In this document: positions 1 through 13,359 of the stretch, piece after piece
How the letters are laid out: the number at the start of each line of letters is the position of its first letter
How positions within the stretch are numbered: the stretch's first letter is position 1
Assembly (NCBI GenBank): GCA_035610365.1
Contig: CM069436.1
Coordinates: 56,621,505-56,685,504 of the forward strand
Length of the DNA stretch: 64,000 nt
Direction of reading: 5' to 3'
DNA from: Aquatica leii
Lineage: Eukaryota > Arthropoda > Insecta > Coleoptera > Lampyridae
Translations under genes and position numbers: made by a program
The notes under the pieces: generated by a model
Seen by the model: the letters and a program-made list of their open reading frames with translations, nothing else
What the model was told of the DNA's origin: nothing
Database searches by the model: none

Positions 1-2680
1 CTATTATGTAATAACGTAAAACTAGAATCTTATAAATCACATATTACTTGTATAAACAAATAAATAATTTTTATTTTTATTTTTTGTTAGTGTAGTAGAT
101 ACTGCAATTTTCAATTGAAATTTTTGGTATATATGTTTTTTCAGTTAAAGTGCTTTAAACGATGTTCATTTAATGGTTTGTATTTATTTTTAAAGAAGCA
201 CCGATGACAAATACAATACATTGAGAAGTTAAAACTCTACTACATTTGTACCTTTTTATATTCATTATAAATCAATTATTATTTAGAAGAGATCAAAAAC
301 AATTATTTATTAGCAAAAATAACATTATCAGCTTCTTTAAATATCAAAAAACGTTGCCCTTGCAATTTATGGTTTATATGTGAAAATATAAAAAGCGAAA
401 TTTTGTTTGTTGATGCACTGTTGTTAGTTTAATTCAGGTAGCACATTTCAAAAAATAGTCACAATTGCCTTTCGTAGTTGAGCACGTATATCGTCAAAAA
501 TGTCTTTACGATGGAAACGTCAGCTAGATGGCAGTACTAGTTTAGCGCAATATTATAGTATAAAAACATGTTAAAGCTTAATACTACTGATACTAGTAAC
601 ATCTGATATATTTTTTTTACTTGTTGATTTCATATTTTTGTACTAAAGTTAGTTAGTTTATTAAGTACTAACTTTAGTTTTGTACCATAACCGTTTTTAT
701 TACTCAAATATATAGCGCAAGTCTGTACGTTAAAATACATTCAGTAAATTACATACTTTTCTTTTATTTTTTTAAAAAATGTTTAGACTCATCGATTAGC
801 ATTTTTAGTTGCAGTTTTTATATAGACGAAAAAATGGTACAATGTGTCTTGCGCTAGAGATATATTTTTAATATTAAATTTTACATATTGTATTGTTTTA
901 AATTTTGTTTGCAATTTTCTTTTGATTATTTTTTTATAATTTTGCAAAAAGTCTTTAATGCTATAATAAATGTCAGAATAATAGACTGTAACAAAGATTT
1001 TAACCAATGGACTTTTTTAGCTGTGTCTTAGCATTACAAATTGAGCGACTTATGTAGTTTAAGGTAAATTTTAAAAGTACATTCAACCGACAGCGTGCTT
1101 TCTGGTTTCTGGCGCCCATTACCAATTTTTTATTCTCAATTTTTTTATGATTCCAAAATTCAAATTTGTGTGTGTAAAAGGATCCATTTCTAGCTACTAA
1201 GTTTTTTGCCAAACAAAACATATTTTTGTTACGATTTTAAGGTAGTTACTTCATTAGCATCTTTTGCACGTAACACTGTTAAAAAATCTTTTCATTGTGT
1301 ATGTTTAGATAAAATTTGGATTTTTACAAGATTATTCTTAAAATTATGTCAAGATTGTAGTTCAAAAACCGATCGGCAAAAATTTACTTCTGAAAAGAAA
1401 AACGGTGAATGTTTAATGTTAACAGTAACTATGCATATATTAAATCATATTACAGTTTATTTAATTTAATATTAAATATTTTTTTTTGATATTTAGGTTT
1501 ATTGTACTATATGCTAATATTAAAAAAAAGGTTTATTTTATCGGTTTAATTAATTTTTTTACCATTTACGAAGATTATTATGGGGATCTAAACAAAATGA
1601 ATTTCTTAACGTGGTTTTAAAATAATATTTTTTTAAATTTTAAAATATCCATTACTAATAATTACGAACAATGCAAGGTACGAAGTACCTGGACAGAATT
1701 TAAAATTCAAGACTGGCTGATAAAAAATTAAAAACAAGTTGATACTGAATTATGAAAAACAGAGCTGCTTAATATTGATAAGTGATATTTAAAATTTAAA
1801 TATTAAAAATTAATATAGTGTGTAAAGGTTTCACCATGAAACATAATATAATTTTTTGTGGTTAATTGTGTATATTTAATTTAAAATCTTACTACAAGTT
1901 CTCGAAACAATCAATCGTATGAGAACCTGATAATTAAGGAAAATTTATTTAGCTACAGCATTTGCGCAAAGGTCTATCCACCATAAAAGCTCTAGACAAA
2001 ACTTAAGTGTAATTAATGGAAAAATTAAAGTTAGGAAATAACAGGTAACTAAATGTGAGAGCACTACTTCTGTTGAAGGGAAATTACTTCTCTAATCTTT
2101 TTTTTATTTTTTTTGGTTTAGAAATTGTTTTAGTTTTCTCAAAACTTATGTTATGTACAGTGTCAAGTGCATGTTTGGCAATGACAGTCTTATTTTAGGT
2201 TGAAGTAAACAAAGATGTCTTTTGTGTTATTTTAATGTAGTATTAATAATTCTATCAGTTATACCAATATATACTTTGCTGCACACAGGTATTGTAAGGA
2301 ATTTTATCTTTTACAAGATTTAACAAATTTTTAATTTTAGTTGTACTGTTATAAGCAACTTTTATCTTATCTTTTTTTTAGAATTCTTTCAATTTTGTCA
2401 CTTGCCTTGGAAACAAAGAGTAGAATAGCAAAGTTCTGGTTTATAATTGAATTATCAGAAGTTGATATTCATTTGTGGGGAAGTTTAAATAATTCAAATT
2501 TTTCTAAGTTGTTGAAACATTTTTCACGTTTGTGTCAATTCCAGTATTTTCAGAAGTAATCCAAATTTAATAAAAATAAATAAGTGTACTTGTAATATTG
2601 ATATTGGTACATAGAAAAAGTGTTTCATTAAAGATATGTATACTTAATAGTTTATAAGTTTTTATGGTGAAACGCCCTAT
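1..2680. other. AT-rich non-coding DNA
   Basis: No recognisable gene. The open frames here (for example about 1206-1469 and 2341-2559 on the plus strand) are short, low-complexity and match no family I know. Poly-T and poly-A runs are frequent. I see nothing else to annotate. Confidence 0.6.
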
Positions 2681-2839
2681 ATAATACTTGAATATTTATT
2701 AGTTTAATTTTTCTCGTGTATTTTCAGAAATTTGCTTAATCAAAATGTTGACAAGGAGACATCTTTTTAATATTTCGTACCAAAAAATGCAAAATTCTGC
2801 AGTTCCGTTTATACAAGACTGAAAACAGTTTCCAATTTT

Positions 2840-4275
2840 ATGCCCAGGTTTTTAGAAAAAAATGGAACCTGGTTAAGCAAGCCGTTTATTTTTGACAAGG
2901 TCGAAGAAGGCACTGCTACTGAAAAACCACAACTTTTAGAAAGGGGCGTACGTAGTCGTGGACGTCCTAGACTGGCATATTCAGAGAGTAGTTCAAAAAC
3001 AAAACGAAGAAAAGCTGATCAATTAACTGCAAGTTATGAACCAGAAGAATTTGCATCGGCGGCTAAACATTTGACACCTGATAAAGCTCGTTCAATCATG
3101 GTAGAAGCCAAGGAGACAAAGCATCAATATTTAATTCATAGGCGAACTGAAAAACAACAGTCTGCAAATATATATCCGTCGTATAATAAAGTTCGAGAAG
3201 CCAAATCCTACTGTTATCCTCAAAGAAAGGGTAAAATTTTAACAGAATCTTTCGTAGAAGTTCTATAGCAGAACCTTCTTGACCATACAACAAGGCGTAT
3301 AGTTGTTTTACAAGAACCAGTCTAGTCTGTCTAATGATGCATTAAATAGTTTGGTATTAGTTGTAAAATGGGTTTGCGATGAAAGTACTGGTCATTCTGA
3401 ATACAAGCAAGTATTTTTAGAGTCTGGAGTAAGTGATGGTGATTTGTTTTTGACATATCTGTTCCCTTTGCAACTACTATATGCAAAAAACCCGGGAGCG
3501 GAAAAAATAATAGTATGGCAAAATCTACGACCCTCTTCCACTAGATTTTGCAACCAATCAGATTTCAGTTCCAGAAAGAATCCAATTCACTAATTGTACA
3601 AGAAAAAAATCATGTAATCAATTAAATTCAAAAATTTGTCCCCATCAAATGCGAAATTTAAAATAAAGTACATGAAAATACTTTGAAGTTTGGGTTATCG
3701 TCTCCTCATGCATAGATACGATTTTTTGAATATTTGTGTAGTGGTGTAGAAACAAAAACACGTTTTGAAAAAAACAAAAGAAAAATACAGAGACTTTCTT
3801 GAAATAATAGGGTTACTGGTCGATGTTCCAAAAAGTGGTGGTAGTGGAACAACAAATGATGGCAAAAAGTATTTTAGTGACTTCTCCCTGGTTGCTTTTA
3901 TAACTGAACTTGATGAAACAAAAAATTAAGAGAATTGGTATAATTTTGCGTACGCTATATGTTGGATATGCCGTCAATCCAGACGTATTCAACAGATTGG
4001 AAACTGCAAATCTATATGTGAGTAGGTACCCTTGGTACTACATGCCTACCTCCTTTCATAAAATCCTTTTGCATGCCTCCATAATAATCAAAGAAGCAAT
4101 TTTTTCGATTGGACAATTAACTGAGAAAGCACAATAAAGATCTAAAATATTTTAGAGAAGATCATACGCGCACGTTTTCAAGAATTACGACCCAACCAAG
4201 ACCTGTTGAATCGGCTATTAATTATTTCAGAACCCCTTATTTCTTCTTTGCGACAGCTACTTCCAAAAAAGGGTA
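2840..4275 (+). pseudogene. RAG1/Transib-like DDE transposase, decayed
   Basis: Pieces of one protein lie in order in several frames. At 2840-3268 there is an N-terminal basic stretch (SRGRPRLAYSESSSKTKRRK) followed by a helical region (SNIYPSYNKVREAKSYCYP). The next bases continue as a LLDHTT-like motif in the same frame beyond a stop. At 3303-3593 is the core with CDESTGHSEYKQ, whose Asp (codon 3378-3380) sits where I place the first catalytic acid, and then IVWQNLRPSSTRFC. At 3910-4137 is a C-terminal piece with YPWYYMPTSFHKILLHAS and IGQLTEKAQ, the segment that holds the catalytic Glu in RAG1/Transib proteins. The match ends near 4275. At least three frameshifts or stops break it, and the region of the second catalytic Asp was not identified. 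Family assignment is from memory of motif patterns. It could be another RAG1-like arthropod transposase lineage. No terminal repeats were found. Confidence 0.6.
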
Positions 4276-4479
4276 CTATTATATGTTTGGATGTGTTGTC
4301 TCTGCTATAAGTACTTTCAGTTGAGACATCATTTTCCCCATCTGCTGCAGTAGATCTAACTCTTCCAACAACGGCTGAGATATCAGAGACGAACACATCG
4401 TCAGAAGAAGAAAGAGATTGTAAGAATTACAATTACGTTTCATGCAACTAATAAAATGATGACAGTATAGCATCTTTTT

Positions 4480-4880
4480 TGTTACTCGTTTACCCCATAC
4501 TTTACAGGTTACATGGTTTCTATTTAAGTTGAATAAATATTAAGAAACAGTTTGTAAGCAATTATTGAAATTTCCCCTGACATATAAATTTTATTTGTTT
4601 ATTTTTTCCATATTGTTTGACACATTTTAACAATAATCCAAATCAGTCAATTTTTCGAATTTTGGTACCCCTAAAAGTTAGCAGTGTCACCTATAGATTT
4701 TTCAAAATCATTTTTTGTCATAATATATTTGCAGATAACTAACACACTCGATGCACAATTCTGAATTTGCTCACTTTAGGGTTAACGGCGCCCGTCAAAA
4801 CTACTCCTAATACATGAGATTTTTTTCATTATTTTTCCATAATTATCTAGACAATTTTGAAGCCAATTTAAAACATAATC
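4480..4880. other. Non-coding, probable tail of the decayed element
   Basis: AT-rich sequence downstream of the Transib-like remnant. Nothing is recognisable apart from a slightly GC-richer patch around 4780-4800. Confidence 0.4.
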
Positions 4881-4930
4881 TAAATTTTGGCCACTTTTTG
4901 TAAATTTTGGCCACTTTTTGTAAATTTTGG
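4881..4930 (+). repeat. 20-bp tandem repeat, 2.5 copies
   Basis: The unit taaattttggccactttttg is present twice exactly (4881-4900, 4901-4920), followed by half a unit. It is likely a local replication-slippage duplication. Confidence 0.95.
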
Positions 4931-7900
4931 CCTACTGTGCAAAGAAGAAAAAACAAGCTATACACTGTGCTGTTTTATAGCGACACAAAACATAAAGTTG
5001 ACATTGTTGATCAGATGGCTAAGTAATATTCTGTCAAGTCTGGATCAAGAAGATGGCCAGTTTGCATTTGTGGAAAGTGTCCGCAAATGCGCATACACAA
5101 GTTATGTTGGCACATAAACAACAATACTGTGTCATCTGTACTTCTGCTTGTCGTGATTCTGTTATGTTAAAAGTGTTTTGGTGTTATTTTTGTAGCGTAT
5201 AAATTTTGTCTCAAAACGTCACTTTTTGCTACATCGAAAGTAGTAGCTGTCAACTGGGGAAAAAATATTTTTCCATTGTTTGTGGTACAATAGTGAGGTC
5301 ATCTTTAGATTTTTACACGCATCTACGTTATAAATGTGTGTACTACTTTTGCTGCTTATGCCAAAGTCTTTCTAGGGTAAGAATTGATTCTAGTTTTGTG
5401 ATGTAGTTTGATCTTGTAATTGTCATTAGCAAATATTTGTATACCCACACGCATGCCATTAATCCAAAGATATTAACATTTGTTAATTGATGTGGGGAAA
5501 ATTGTCTATGATGATGTCACATAAAGTATTGTATTTCCTATTCTAATTTTCTTTCGTCTTCGCTTTTCTTTTCTAAATTATTTGTGATAAAATAAAAATA
5601 TATTTGTGTTACAGCTTGTGTGTTATTTGTTCTCTTTCAGCCTTGAATAGATTTAAACGGTGTCTACTATTTTAGTTTCTAGCCTTTTTAATCTTACATT
5701 ATAATTAGCACATCAAGAGTTGCAATCCAATTCAACTGAGTCTGTCGCTAGCAAATAGGTTACGCCAAAATCCTCGTAAATATTCGTAGTATTGTTTCTG
5801 TTTATTTCTGAAGATTTATTTTTTTTTATTTAATGACAAGACAAGTGTTAACAAAATAATAAGAATCATTTTCAGCATTTCTTGTAGATTTGATTTATAA
5901 TTTATATATTTATAAATCACACAAACATAATTCGCGTATGAACAATTCCGGACATACACATTATGTTAAGTAAAATTTTCATTTGTAAACAAAACATTGT
6001 TTTAATTTGTTTATGTACTTATAGACTTCTGTGTTTTCAAAAATAATGTTTGTTACTGATAGTCCACTTAAAACAAGCATAATGCATAACAAAATGTTTT
6101 GTATTAGACGATACAATCAGTACAATAAAATGTTTGTAATACAACACTGTTTAACTAAGACAAAATAACTAAGTCAAAATAAAAAAAAACAATGTTTATT
6201 AGTAGATGTGTTAATGACTTACTAAACAACAATAATAAAAATGTAGTCAGTATGTGTTCTTGTTAACAGTGCTTTTTTATGTAATTTTTATAGGTTATCG
6301 ATTTTTTACACAAATGAGAACCATAAAGTTATTATACTAACTTTTTGTTATTTTAATACTTTATTTCCTTCATAAAACGGGTCTAAAAATACGCAAAATA
6401 ACGAACACTTGAATTTGTATTTCAGAAAAAACGCTGCAAAATTCTTCGAAAAACGTAATTGTTATTTTTACACAAACACTTTAATAACATGATAGCTTGT
6501 TTATTTAAGATTTATCATGTAAATGAAATGCAAAAGACTTTAGCTAGAATGTCGTATTGTTAGAAGTTCTTGTTATATGATTAGATTAATAAAATGTTTA
6601 AAATTATTTCTGGAAACAAGCGTATAATTGAATTAAAAAAAGATTATGTTACAACGCGTTGTCATTTTGATTAGTTTAGATTAGCTGAAACAAACAAGAT
6701 TTTAGATAAAAACAAATTCTTTTACTTTTTATATAAATACAGTTTACTTTTTTCAAGTTGTTTTTGCTGTCAACAAATTAGATGGTATTGACTTATTTAA
6801 TAGCCAATAAATTTAATTTGCATAAAAACGTATTCTTACAAAATATACTACAAATAAAGCTGATTATGACAACTTTTGCCATAAGAATATATGTATATGT
6901 TGTTGTATAATGGATGAATCCAACAAAACCTATTTATCAGTTTTTTTAGAAATCTTATAAAACACTAAAAAATATATTTTTTATGATAACTACAAAATTT
7001 ATTTGTTGCACAAAGTTTATATATTATTACTCATTAGTTAAGAGTTTAAAACTAAGTATACAAACTTAAAAATAATTTTTTTTGTACACGTAGATTAAAA
7101 TATTTATCTACTTTAAATTACAAATCTGTTACCAAAATGTATTTTCTTAAGATGACATTTACATTACCTCATTAGTACAAACAATGCAGTAGTAGAAACG
7201 ACACCGAATACAGTATTTTACAATAACGAGGGAATATAAACGAATAAAAAAAGAGACACGCAACGACCATTAAGTTTCGTATTTACCTTTGTTTGCGTAT
7301 AAGAGAATAATGTTTCAATGCAAAAAGATTTGTTCAATGTATATGTTGATAATGAAAATAAAAAGTAAATTTTCTAAAAATAATTTTAATTTACTATAAT
7401 TAATGCAATTTAAGTTTTGATAATAATTGTTAATTTTTTTCTAATGAGGGTTACGTTTTTGTGAAATTTGTGTTTGTGGATCGATATAGTTTAATTTAAT
7501 ATGTAACCACATAAGTGTTGTGTAATGAACGGACAAACATTTGTAATACATTTACTACGTAAACATTTTACTGGTAACAACACAAATTGATTAACAACTT
7601 TTAATACACTGAAAGATACGCATTCACAAAACGTATTGATTTTTTTATTATGTTAATTTTAATAACATGCGTAAAGTATTTTCTACGATTAGAACATCAA
7701 TATCAGGTTTGTCGTCAATAAAAACTAAACACCACAAGTATCTCAAACGTTCATTGGTCAAATGACTGCATTCGGCACGTAAAATAACGTTTGAGGTTTT
7801 CTAAATACTAAGTCATCTTATTACCAAAACAATTTAAAAAAAAAATACAATAACCACTAAAGCGACTATAAAGTTTGTTGTGTTAGATTGGTTTACAGTA

Positions 7901-7960
7901 TATACTATTATTAGATCCGAAATAGTACACACTAACAAAATCAAGTGTTATGCTATATTC
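4931..7960. other. AT-rich non-coding DNA
   Basis: No gene recognised. Two short plus-strand frames (4887-5117, 5206-5406) contain several cysteines but match nothing I can name. The first begins inside the tandem repeat. Confidence 0.5.
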
Positions 7961-7965
7961 TGGTG

Positions 7966-8220
7966 TAATAGCTCAATAGTTTAATCGCAAAGGTTTCTAC
8001 AGCCGGAATCTATACTAAAACTAGAACGTCTTCCGGGTTTGAACCATGTTAATGTTGTAACCGAAGTTGTCAACTTTTCAACCACTTTTGTTGCCAACTT
8101 TTCAACCACTTTCATAAAGACGTGAAAAAAAATCGAAAACTTAATGAGCTAACAAAGAATCACTACAGAGTTAGGTAATCAATTTGTGAATCAAGCATCG
8201 GGACCTGGAAGACGTTCTAA
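7966..8220 (+). mobile_element. tRNA-derived SINE-like unit
   Basis: An A-box-like TAGCTCAATAG lies at 7969-7979 and a B-box-like GGTTTGAACC at 8036-8045, about 65 bp apart. This is the internal RNA polymerase III promoter layout of tRNA-derived SINEs. The unit is GC-richer than its surroundings. A 24-bp tandem duplication follows at 8066-8113. A 12-bp inverted repeat (AGAACGTCTTCC at 8023-8034, GGAAGACGTTCT at 8207-8218) brackets most of the body. No A-tail or target duplication could be fixed. It may be a decayed tRNA pseudogene rather than a SINE. Confidence 0.45.
8066..8113 (+). repeat. 24-bp tandem duplication inside SINE-like unit
   Basis: The unit gttgYcaacttttcaacc plus actttY occurs at 8066-8089 and 8090-8113, with two differences between the copies. 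Confidence 0.9.
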
Positions 8221-10199
8221 TATTAGCATAAACTCAACAATTATTTGCGAAAAATATAGTTATGTATAAGTGTATACACATTGAGTAATGCATCAGCTAA
8301 AATAACAATTTTTGTTGTATTTAAGCTACGGAGGTTTTTTGCAGTTGGTGGTTACTATACATTTTATTTAATTAAACATCTCCTATGAATATATAAAAGT
8401 ATTCTTAAATTTATTATTATTTATTTAATAAGGAAGATTTTACAGTTTTTCTTAAAAAAATGTTGTTTAATATAACAATTAAGATAAGAAAGCAACGTTA
8501 TGTATCTTACATAAAAGGTCTTTCAAGCTGAATTTACAAATCTGAAAACTTCCTACATACGTTTAAAAAGAGGTTACTAATCCTTAACGTGCATAAACCA
8601 AGCTTATTAAGGCCGGCATAATATTTTGTTGCAACAGGTCTAATAAAGTAATTGTGTTTATAAATTTTTGGTAAATACTAAAGTATAGGAATACAAATAT
8701 TAGATGCTTTACCTAACTATAAAATTGACAATTTTTTAAGTAAAATATTTAATTTTTAAATTAATTATATTTCTACTTCTTGAATAAAAAACTAATAAAC
8801 CAATAAATTCTTTAAATAATTTAATTTTTTTGTCTGATACAAATTTAAATCTTAGTATTACTTCTTTTGATGTCAAAAATCTTTTTCTTTATTTCTTTCT
8901 GCAGATGTATTATTTATAATCTTTAATCTTCTTTCACTAAGATGAGCTTAATTTTATTGCAAGCTTGAAACATGTAAACACATTTAAAGAATGAACAGAT
9001 ATTTGTATATTATTAGTAGACATTAATAGTTTTAATAATTTATATAAACCAATAAATAATGAATCCTTTAAACAATTTACAAAATAATAGATTTACTATT
9101 TTTATTTAGGCAATTAGCCTAGTTTTTATCTACTGGGCTATTCAAAGCAATTAGTGTCATTGTGTAGAGAGTCTAATGGCGTTGCGTGGCCCAGGATGCT
9201 AACGATAGCATATGTTAGTATTATTGTATGTGCTTTGTGATGATCTAAAACAGTAATGTGAACACTAATTCATAGTTGTAAATGTTGCCTGACTATGATT
9301 GTAAACGCTGGTTAATAATTCATTCAGTGTTTAGTAAATAAAATTATATAGAAAATACATTAAAGCTGCGTTGCAGAAAAGCTCGTAATCAGTAGATCTA
9401 TTTATCTTGCAGACAAACCCCCGATCTTGACGTAAAGATGTAAAACGTTGTTTGACACCAGGATCAGTTAAACCTTACAAGAGCTTTAAATTGACGTTAT
9501 CAATAAAATTGAATGTTGAAAATTAACAGCATTTGTGAAACAACTTAATTCTATTTTAGTACTTTTTAATTTTAATATAATGTAGTATAGTACTAATATT
9601 AAAAATTAACTTTATACGTAAGCATAATTTTGTAGATATCAAAAGAAGCAAACGCAAATAATAAACAAAAAACGCGAAACATACATACAACATCAAAATT
9701 TCTTTGTACTTAAAAATAAATACAAAAGTATTAAATGAAGAACAAAAAATGCATATGTATAGTACCGGGGGAAATTTCTAAAATATGTAAATGAAATTAT
9801 AGTGATATATATAACATACGCGAAACTTTAAGTAGTCTGTTTATCGGCGACGTATCTGTTTATAACGACTTTTAAATGCCAGATAATTTTATAATTGAGT
9901 GGTTTTATGTATGCATACTTTTAACATTCTACTTTAACTCTCCGGCGGACAAGCCGACGGCGAAATGTTGCATTTTTAAAATTTTTGTTTTTAACAGAAT
10001 TAACGTTTGCGCGTCTAGCTATTCTTTACTCACAGATAATATTTCCGCTTCATACGCTTTGTTTGATGCAGATCTTCTAGTTTCTGTTAGTGCCCTATAC
10101 GATCAGGTTTATTTTACAGAGTTTACGAGAGTTTTAGTTTTGTAGTATCTACAGCATAAAATTAAAGCATAAGAAATGTGTACGTTTCTTTGCTAGTGT
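8221..10199. other. AT-rich non-coding DNA with one unplaced frame
   Basis: No known gene. An 89-codon plus-strand frame at 9876-10145 is less AT-rich than its surroundings but matches no family I recognise. It may be chance. A TACTGGGCTATTCAA string near 9131-9145 resembles the A-box end of the SINE-like unit at 35.5 kb, but no B box follows it. Confidence 0.4.
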
Positions 10200-10204
10200 G
10201 TAAG

Positions 10205-10680
10205 TATGTATACTGCCTTAAAAAAGTTTTTGGGCACTTTAAAGTGCAACCTGCAAGGTAGGCAACCAAACTTACGTTGTAACAGAACGGCTAGTTAAAT
10301 TTGACAACATTGGCATTATAAACATTATTTGCAGCGATATTACGAGGTTACTAACGATTTGTCATAAGCACCGCTTCAAGCGTTTAACAAACGTGTTTCT
10401 TACCTGCAAATATGTACCTAAATAAAAAATTTAATTATTTTCCGCCGAGTTTTCTATTTGCTTATGTTTTCTGCTTAAGTTATTAAAAAAATTTGAGTTG
10501 CTATTTATAATAAAATAAGTTCCATCTATAGCTCGAGTAATAATAAATGTATCTCTAAATGTAAAACTACTGTACTAATTAGCCTAAAGTCTTAATATAT
10601 CCGGATTAAATTAAAGTCAACATTCCGCTTTGCAAAGGAAACAATAGCAGTATAAATTCCTATTACTTCTTTTAAATTAT
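10205..10680 (+). repeat. Left terminal inverted repeat of foldback-type element
   Basis: It pairs with 14880-15375. Similarity is strongest over the outer ~240 bp (10211-10430) and becomes patchy inward, with the last clear shared block at TATATCCGGATTAA near 10590-10610. Confidence 0.8.
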
Positions 10681-10888
10681 TTGTATAAAAAATTAAAAGA
10701 TACATATCTCCCTTTATATAACTAAGTCTAATTTCTTATACAAAACGTTAAAAAAGTTCTAAATAAAATTTGAAAATGCTGTAAATCAAAAACTCACAAA
10801 ATTGCGCAACACGCATTTTTCGTTCTCTCCTCGTTACATTTAATTTAAATATTACCTACATATTTCGAAATTATATATATATATATAT

Positions 10889-11200
10889 ATATAGACATAT
10901 AAACCGGTTGCTGTTGAGCCCGTAGAATATATAAACGCTACGCTCTTTAGCCCGAAGAAACGCTATTAAGCCCGGGCTCATCTACGTATCCATGTGTATA
11001 TAATCAAAATACGATTATATAAGCATCAAAACGTGTAAATCCAAAAATTTGCCCGGGCTTCATATTGTACCGTTTATATCTGCATTATATATAAAATAGT
11101 TCAGAGTTAGTCGCTGCAGAGGTCGCTTTTATATACAAACTATCTACAGACACGGACGGTACGTTGTGTAGCCCAACATGCGACAACGTTGGACGGGCTT
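10889..11200. repeat. AGCCCG motif cluster, left block
   Basis: AGCCCG or its complement CGGGCT occurs at 10917, 10949, 10969 (as the palindrome AGCCCGGGCT), 11050 (GCCCGGGCT) and 11194 within 300 bp of AT-rich DNA. The 10889-11045 part is repeated in the same orientation at 13360-13505. The block starts next to an (AT)n run at 10872-10892. These could be subterminal protein-binding repeats of the surrounding element. Confidence 0.7.
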
Positions 11201-12149
11201 AATAACAAGCAGTAAACGTATACTCTAAGTGTATTTTACTTTAGTATGAATTTTATGCACTTTTTGAGTATCATCACGTTTTAATAATTTTTCACAAAAA
11301 CAATACAAACGGTTTTAGTCAAAAATCGGAAGTTGATTTTTAAAAACGTTTGCAATTTCTACGTGATGCTTGTACGTACATATGTAGAATGTGATACTTT
11401 TATAACTATTAAATTAAATTAAAATTAAAGTATTGAAAAAATTATTTGAAAACCTCTAAAGAGATTTGGATCAAAAGTACAATATAGGTAGCTAAGAAAC
11501 TTTAAAGTTATAAGAATGATTTCTTGGTTCATTCATGATGTGATACCTATAAATGAATTTGAAACATCAATACATACATTTAATAAAAACGTTGTAACGA
11601 AAAAAGTATGTCTTAGGATATGATATTAGCATTTCTCATATGATTTTTTTTCTTTTAGTAAAAATCTTTAAAAACAATGTAGGAATCTTGTTTTGTAGTG
11701 TAAAAATTCTTAGAAGGATGGAAATTTTTTAGTCTGAAAGAGTTTTGTAGAATCAATTGGAAAATATTACTTCTCGTGAAATAATTATGGAAAGTTATGA
11801 TAATTTTGCAGATAACACTGTACAATTAAAAAAAATTAAATTTGGTTTTACCAACACAAAGCTTTTACAAACAAAATTGAAAAAAAAAGAATTGTCCTAG
11901 CAGAAAGAGAAACAAAACTGACAGCCATAAATTTTAAAAAAGTTTTTAAGTAATTATGATGACAATTTACTTAAAAGTTAGAAAAATAATAATTAAGACA
12001 AACAGTTAATCCACTTCTTACAAGAAATAAGATATTTTTTTAAAGTTTGAGTCATTTTATATGAAATTGTCTAAAAATAAAAGCTGACTTATTTTAGAGT
12101 CAAAAAAAAGAAATCTACGCACATTTAGTTTTGATGAACGCCCGTTTTT

Positions 12150-12920
12150 ACCTGACCGAATTGAAAAACATAATTTTTTATGCTTTTTTTGAGTGCACAT
12201 CGAAAATTTATTCGATACCGATCAACAATGACGCGCTGCTAAAAATACGTTTTTAAACTTATTTTCAGTGATTTTTAACTGACTCTAGTGTCTTGGTCGT
12301 TTAATGTAAACACCTAATGTTATTCAGAAATTAACTTTACATACTCTAAAAAGAATGAACCCAACCACTGATCAAAAAAACCAATTTTTTGTTTAAAAAA
12401 AATGATTGAAATTTGATGAAATCGCGTTTTTCAGGCTACATTGGTCGTCTTGTTGTTGTCACGTTCTTAGTGCCTATACACTTGGTTTTTTAAAGAAAAT
12501 ATCTAAGTAATTTTATTAGTTTAAAAATATTATTTGCAATTGGTTACTTTTTTGTGGGAAAATTCATAAAACACTACATGTTTGTTTTCTATATATTTAG
12601 TGTAGTTTTATCTATTTTGTTTGTATCTTATAGTATAGCAAGTAGGTTGAATGTTTTTTAAACGTGATATTATGTTTTCATTTTTATTGAAATTGTGTGT
12701 ATTGTACGTGAGATTTATTACGTAAGTATAACATATGTGATGGAATATTGAATTTTTTGAAATAAAACATTATATTTTCTTAGAAGGCTTAGCTTATTAG
12801 CTTAACGATATTGACAGCATCACAATTATAGAAAACTGAATACCTTTACGGTATCAACTAGCTGTGACCGTGAGAAACCTAAACTATATTATATTATTGT
12901 ACCTTTTTATGTTATTATCT
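12150..12920. repeat. Dispersed repeat family D, copy A
   Basis: Similar in the same orientation to 58705-59525. Shared landmarks, in order: TTTTATGCTTT, CAGTGATTTTTA followed by CTGACTCTAGT, ATTGGTCGTCTTGTT, TAAAACACTAC, TTTTATCTATTTTGTTT and ACAGCATNACAATTAT. Copy B has about 110 extra bp near its start. No coding potential is visible. It is probably a non-autonomous transposon or an untranslated part of an element. Confidence 0.75.
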
Positions 12921-13359
12921 TATTAATACATATGTTACATCAGCTTGAACATTCACACTTGATACAAAAAACTAATTTTTATATCAAGAATTTCATTAGA
13001 GCAGAAATCGAACATTGTTTCTGGAGTTACTATATGATGATCTGCAGTTCGTTCTAAGCTTTTTTTTTAATAGTTTGTGACGGTCCGATTAATGATAAAT
13101 CTGTTACTTTAATCGGCATTTAACGTCCACATTAAGGAACAAATAAATTAAGTGAAAATGTTTCAGACTACTTATTAGAATTCCTCAATTTCGTTATTTG
13201 AAACAGAGTATTCTATTTACTATCACATACATATTTTAATTTCAACTAAAATTTTATGATAATGTTGTATGACATACTGTATGCCCAAAACTAACCTTTC
13301 AATTTATTTCTGATTTATTAAAAAACATTTTTGTGCGTAAATAAGAATATGTAGGTATA

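Noticed and set aside
4887-5117. Possible piggyBac-like Cys-rich tail
   Set aside because: Cys spacing does not fit and the frame starts in a tandem repeat.
9130-9145. Possible second copy of the minus-strand SINE
   Set aside because: Only the A-box side matches; no B box or tail.
9876-10145. 89-codon open frame with moderate GC
   Set aside because: No family resemblance, no splice or promoter context; could be chance.
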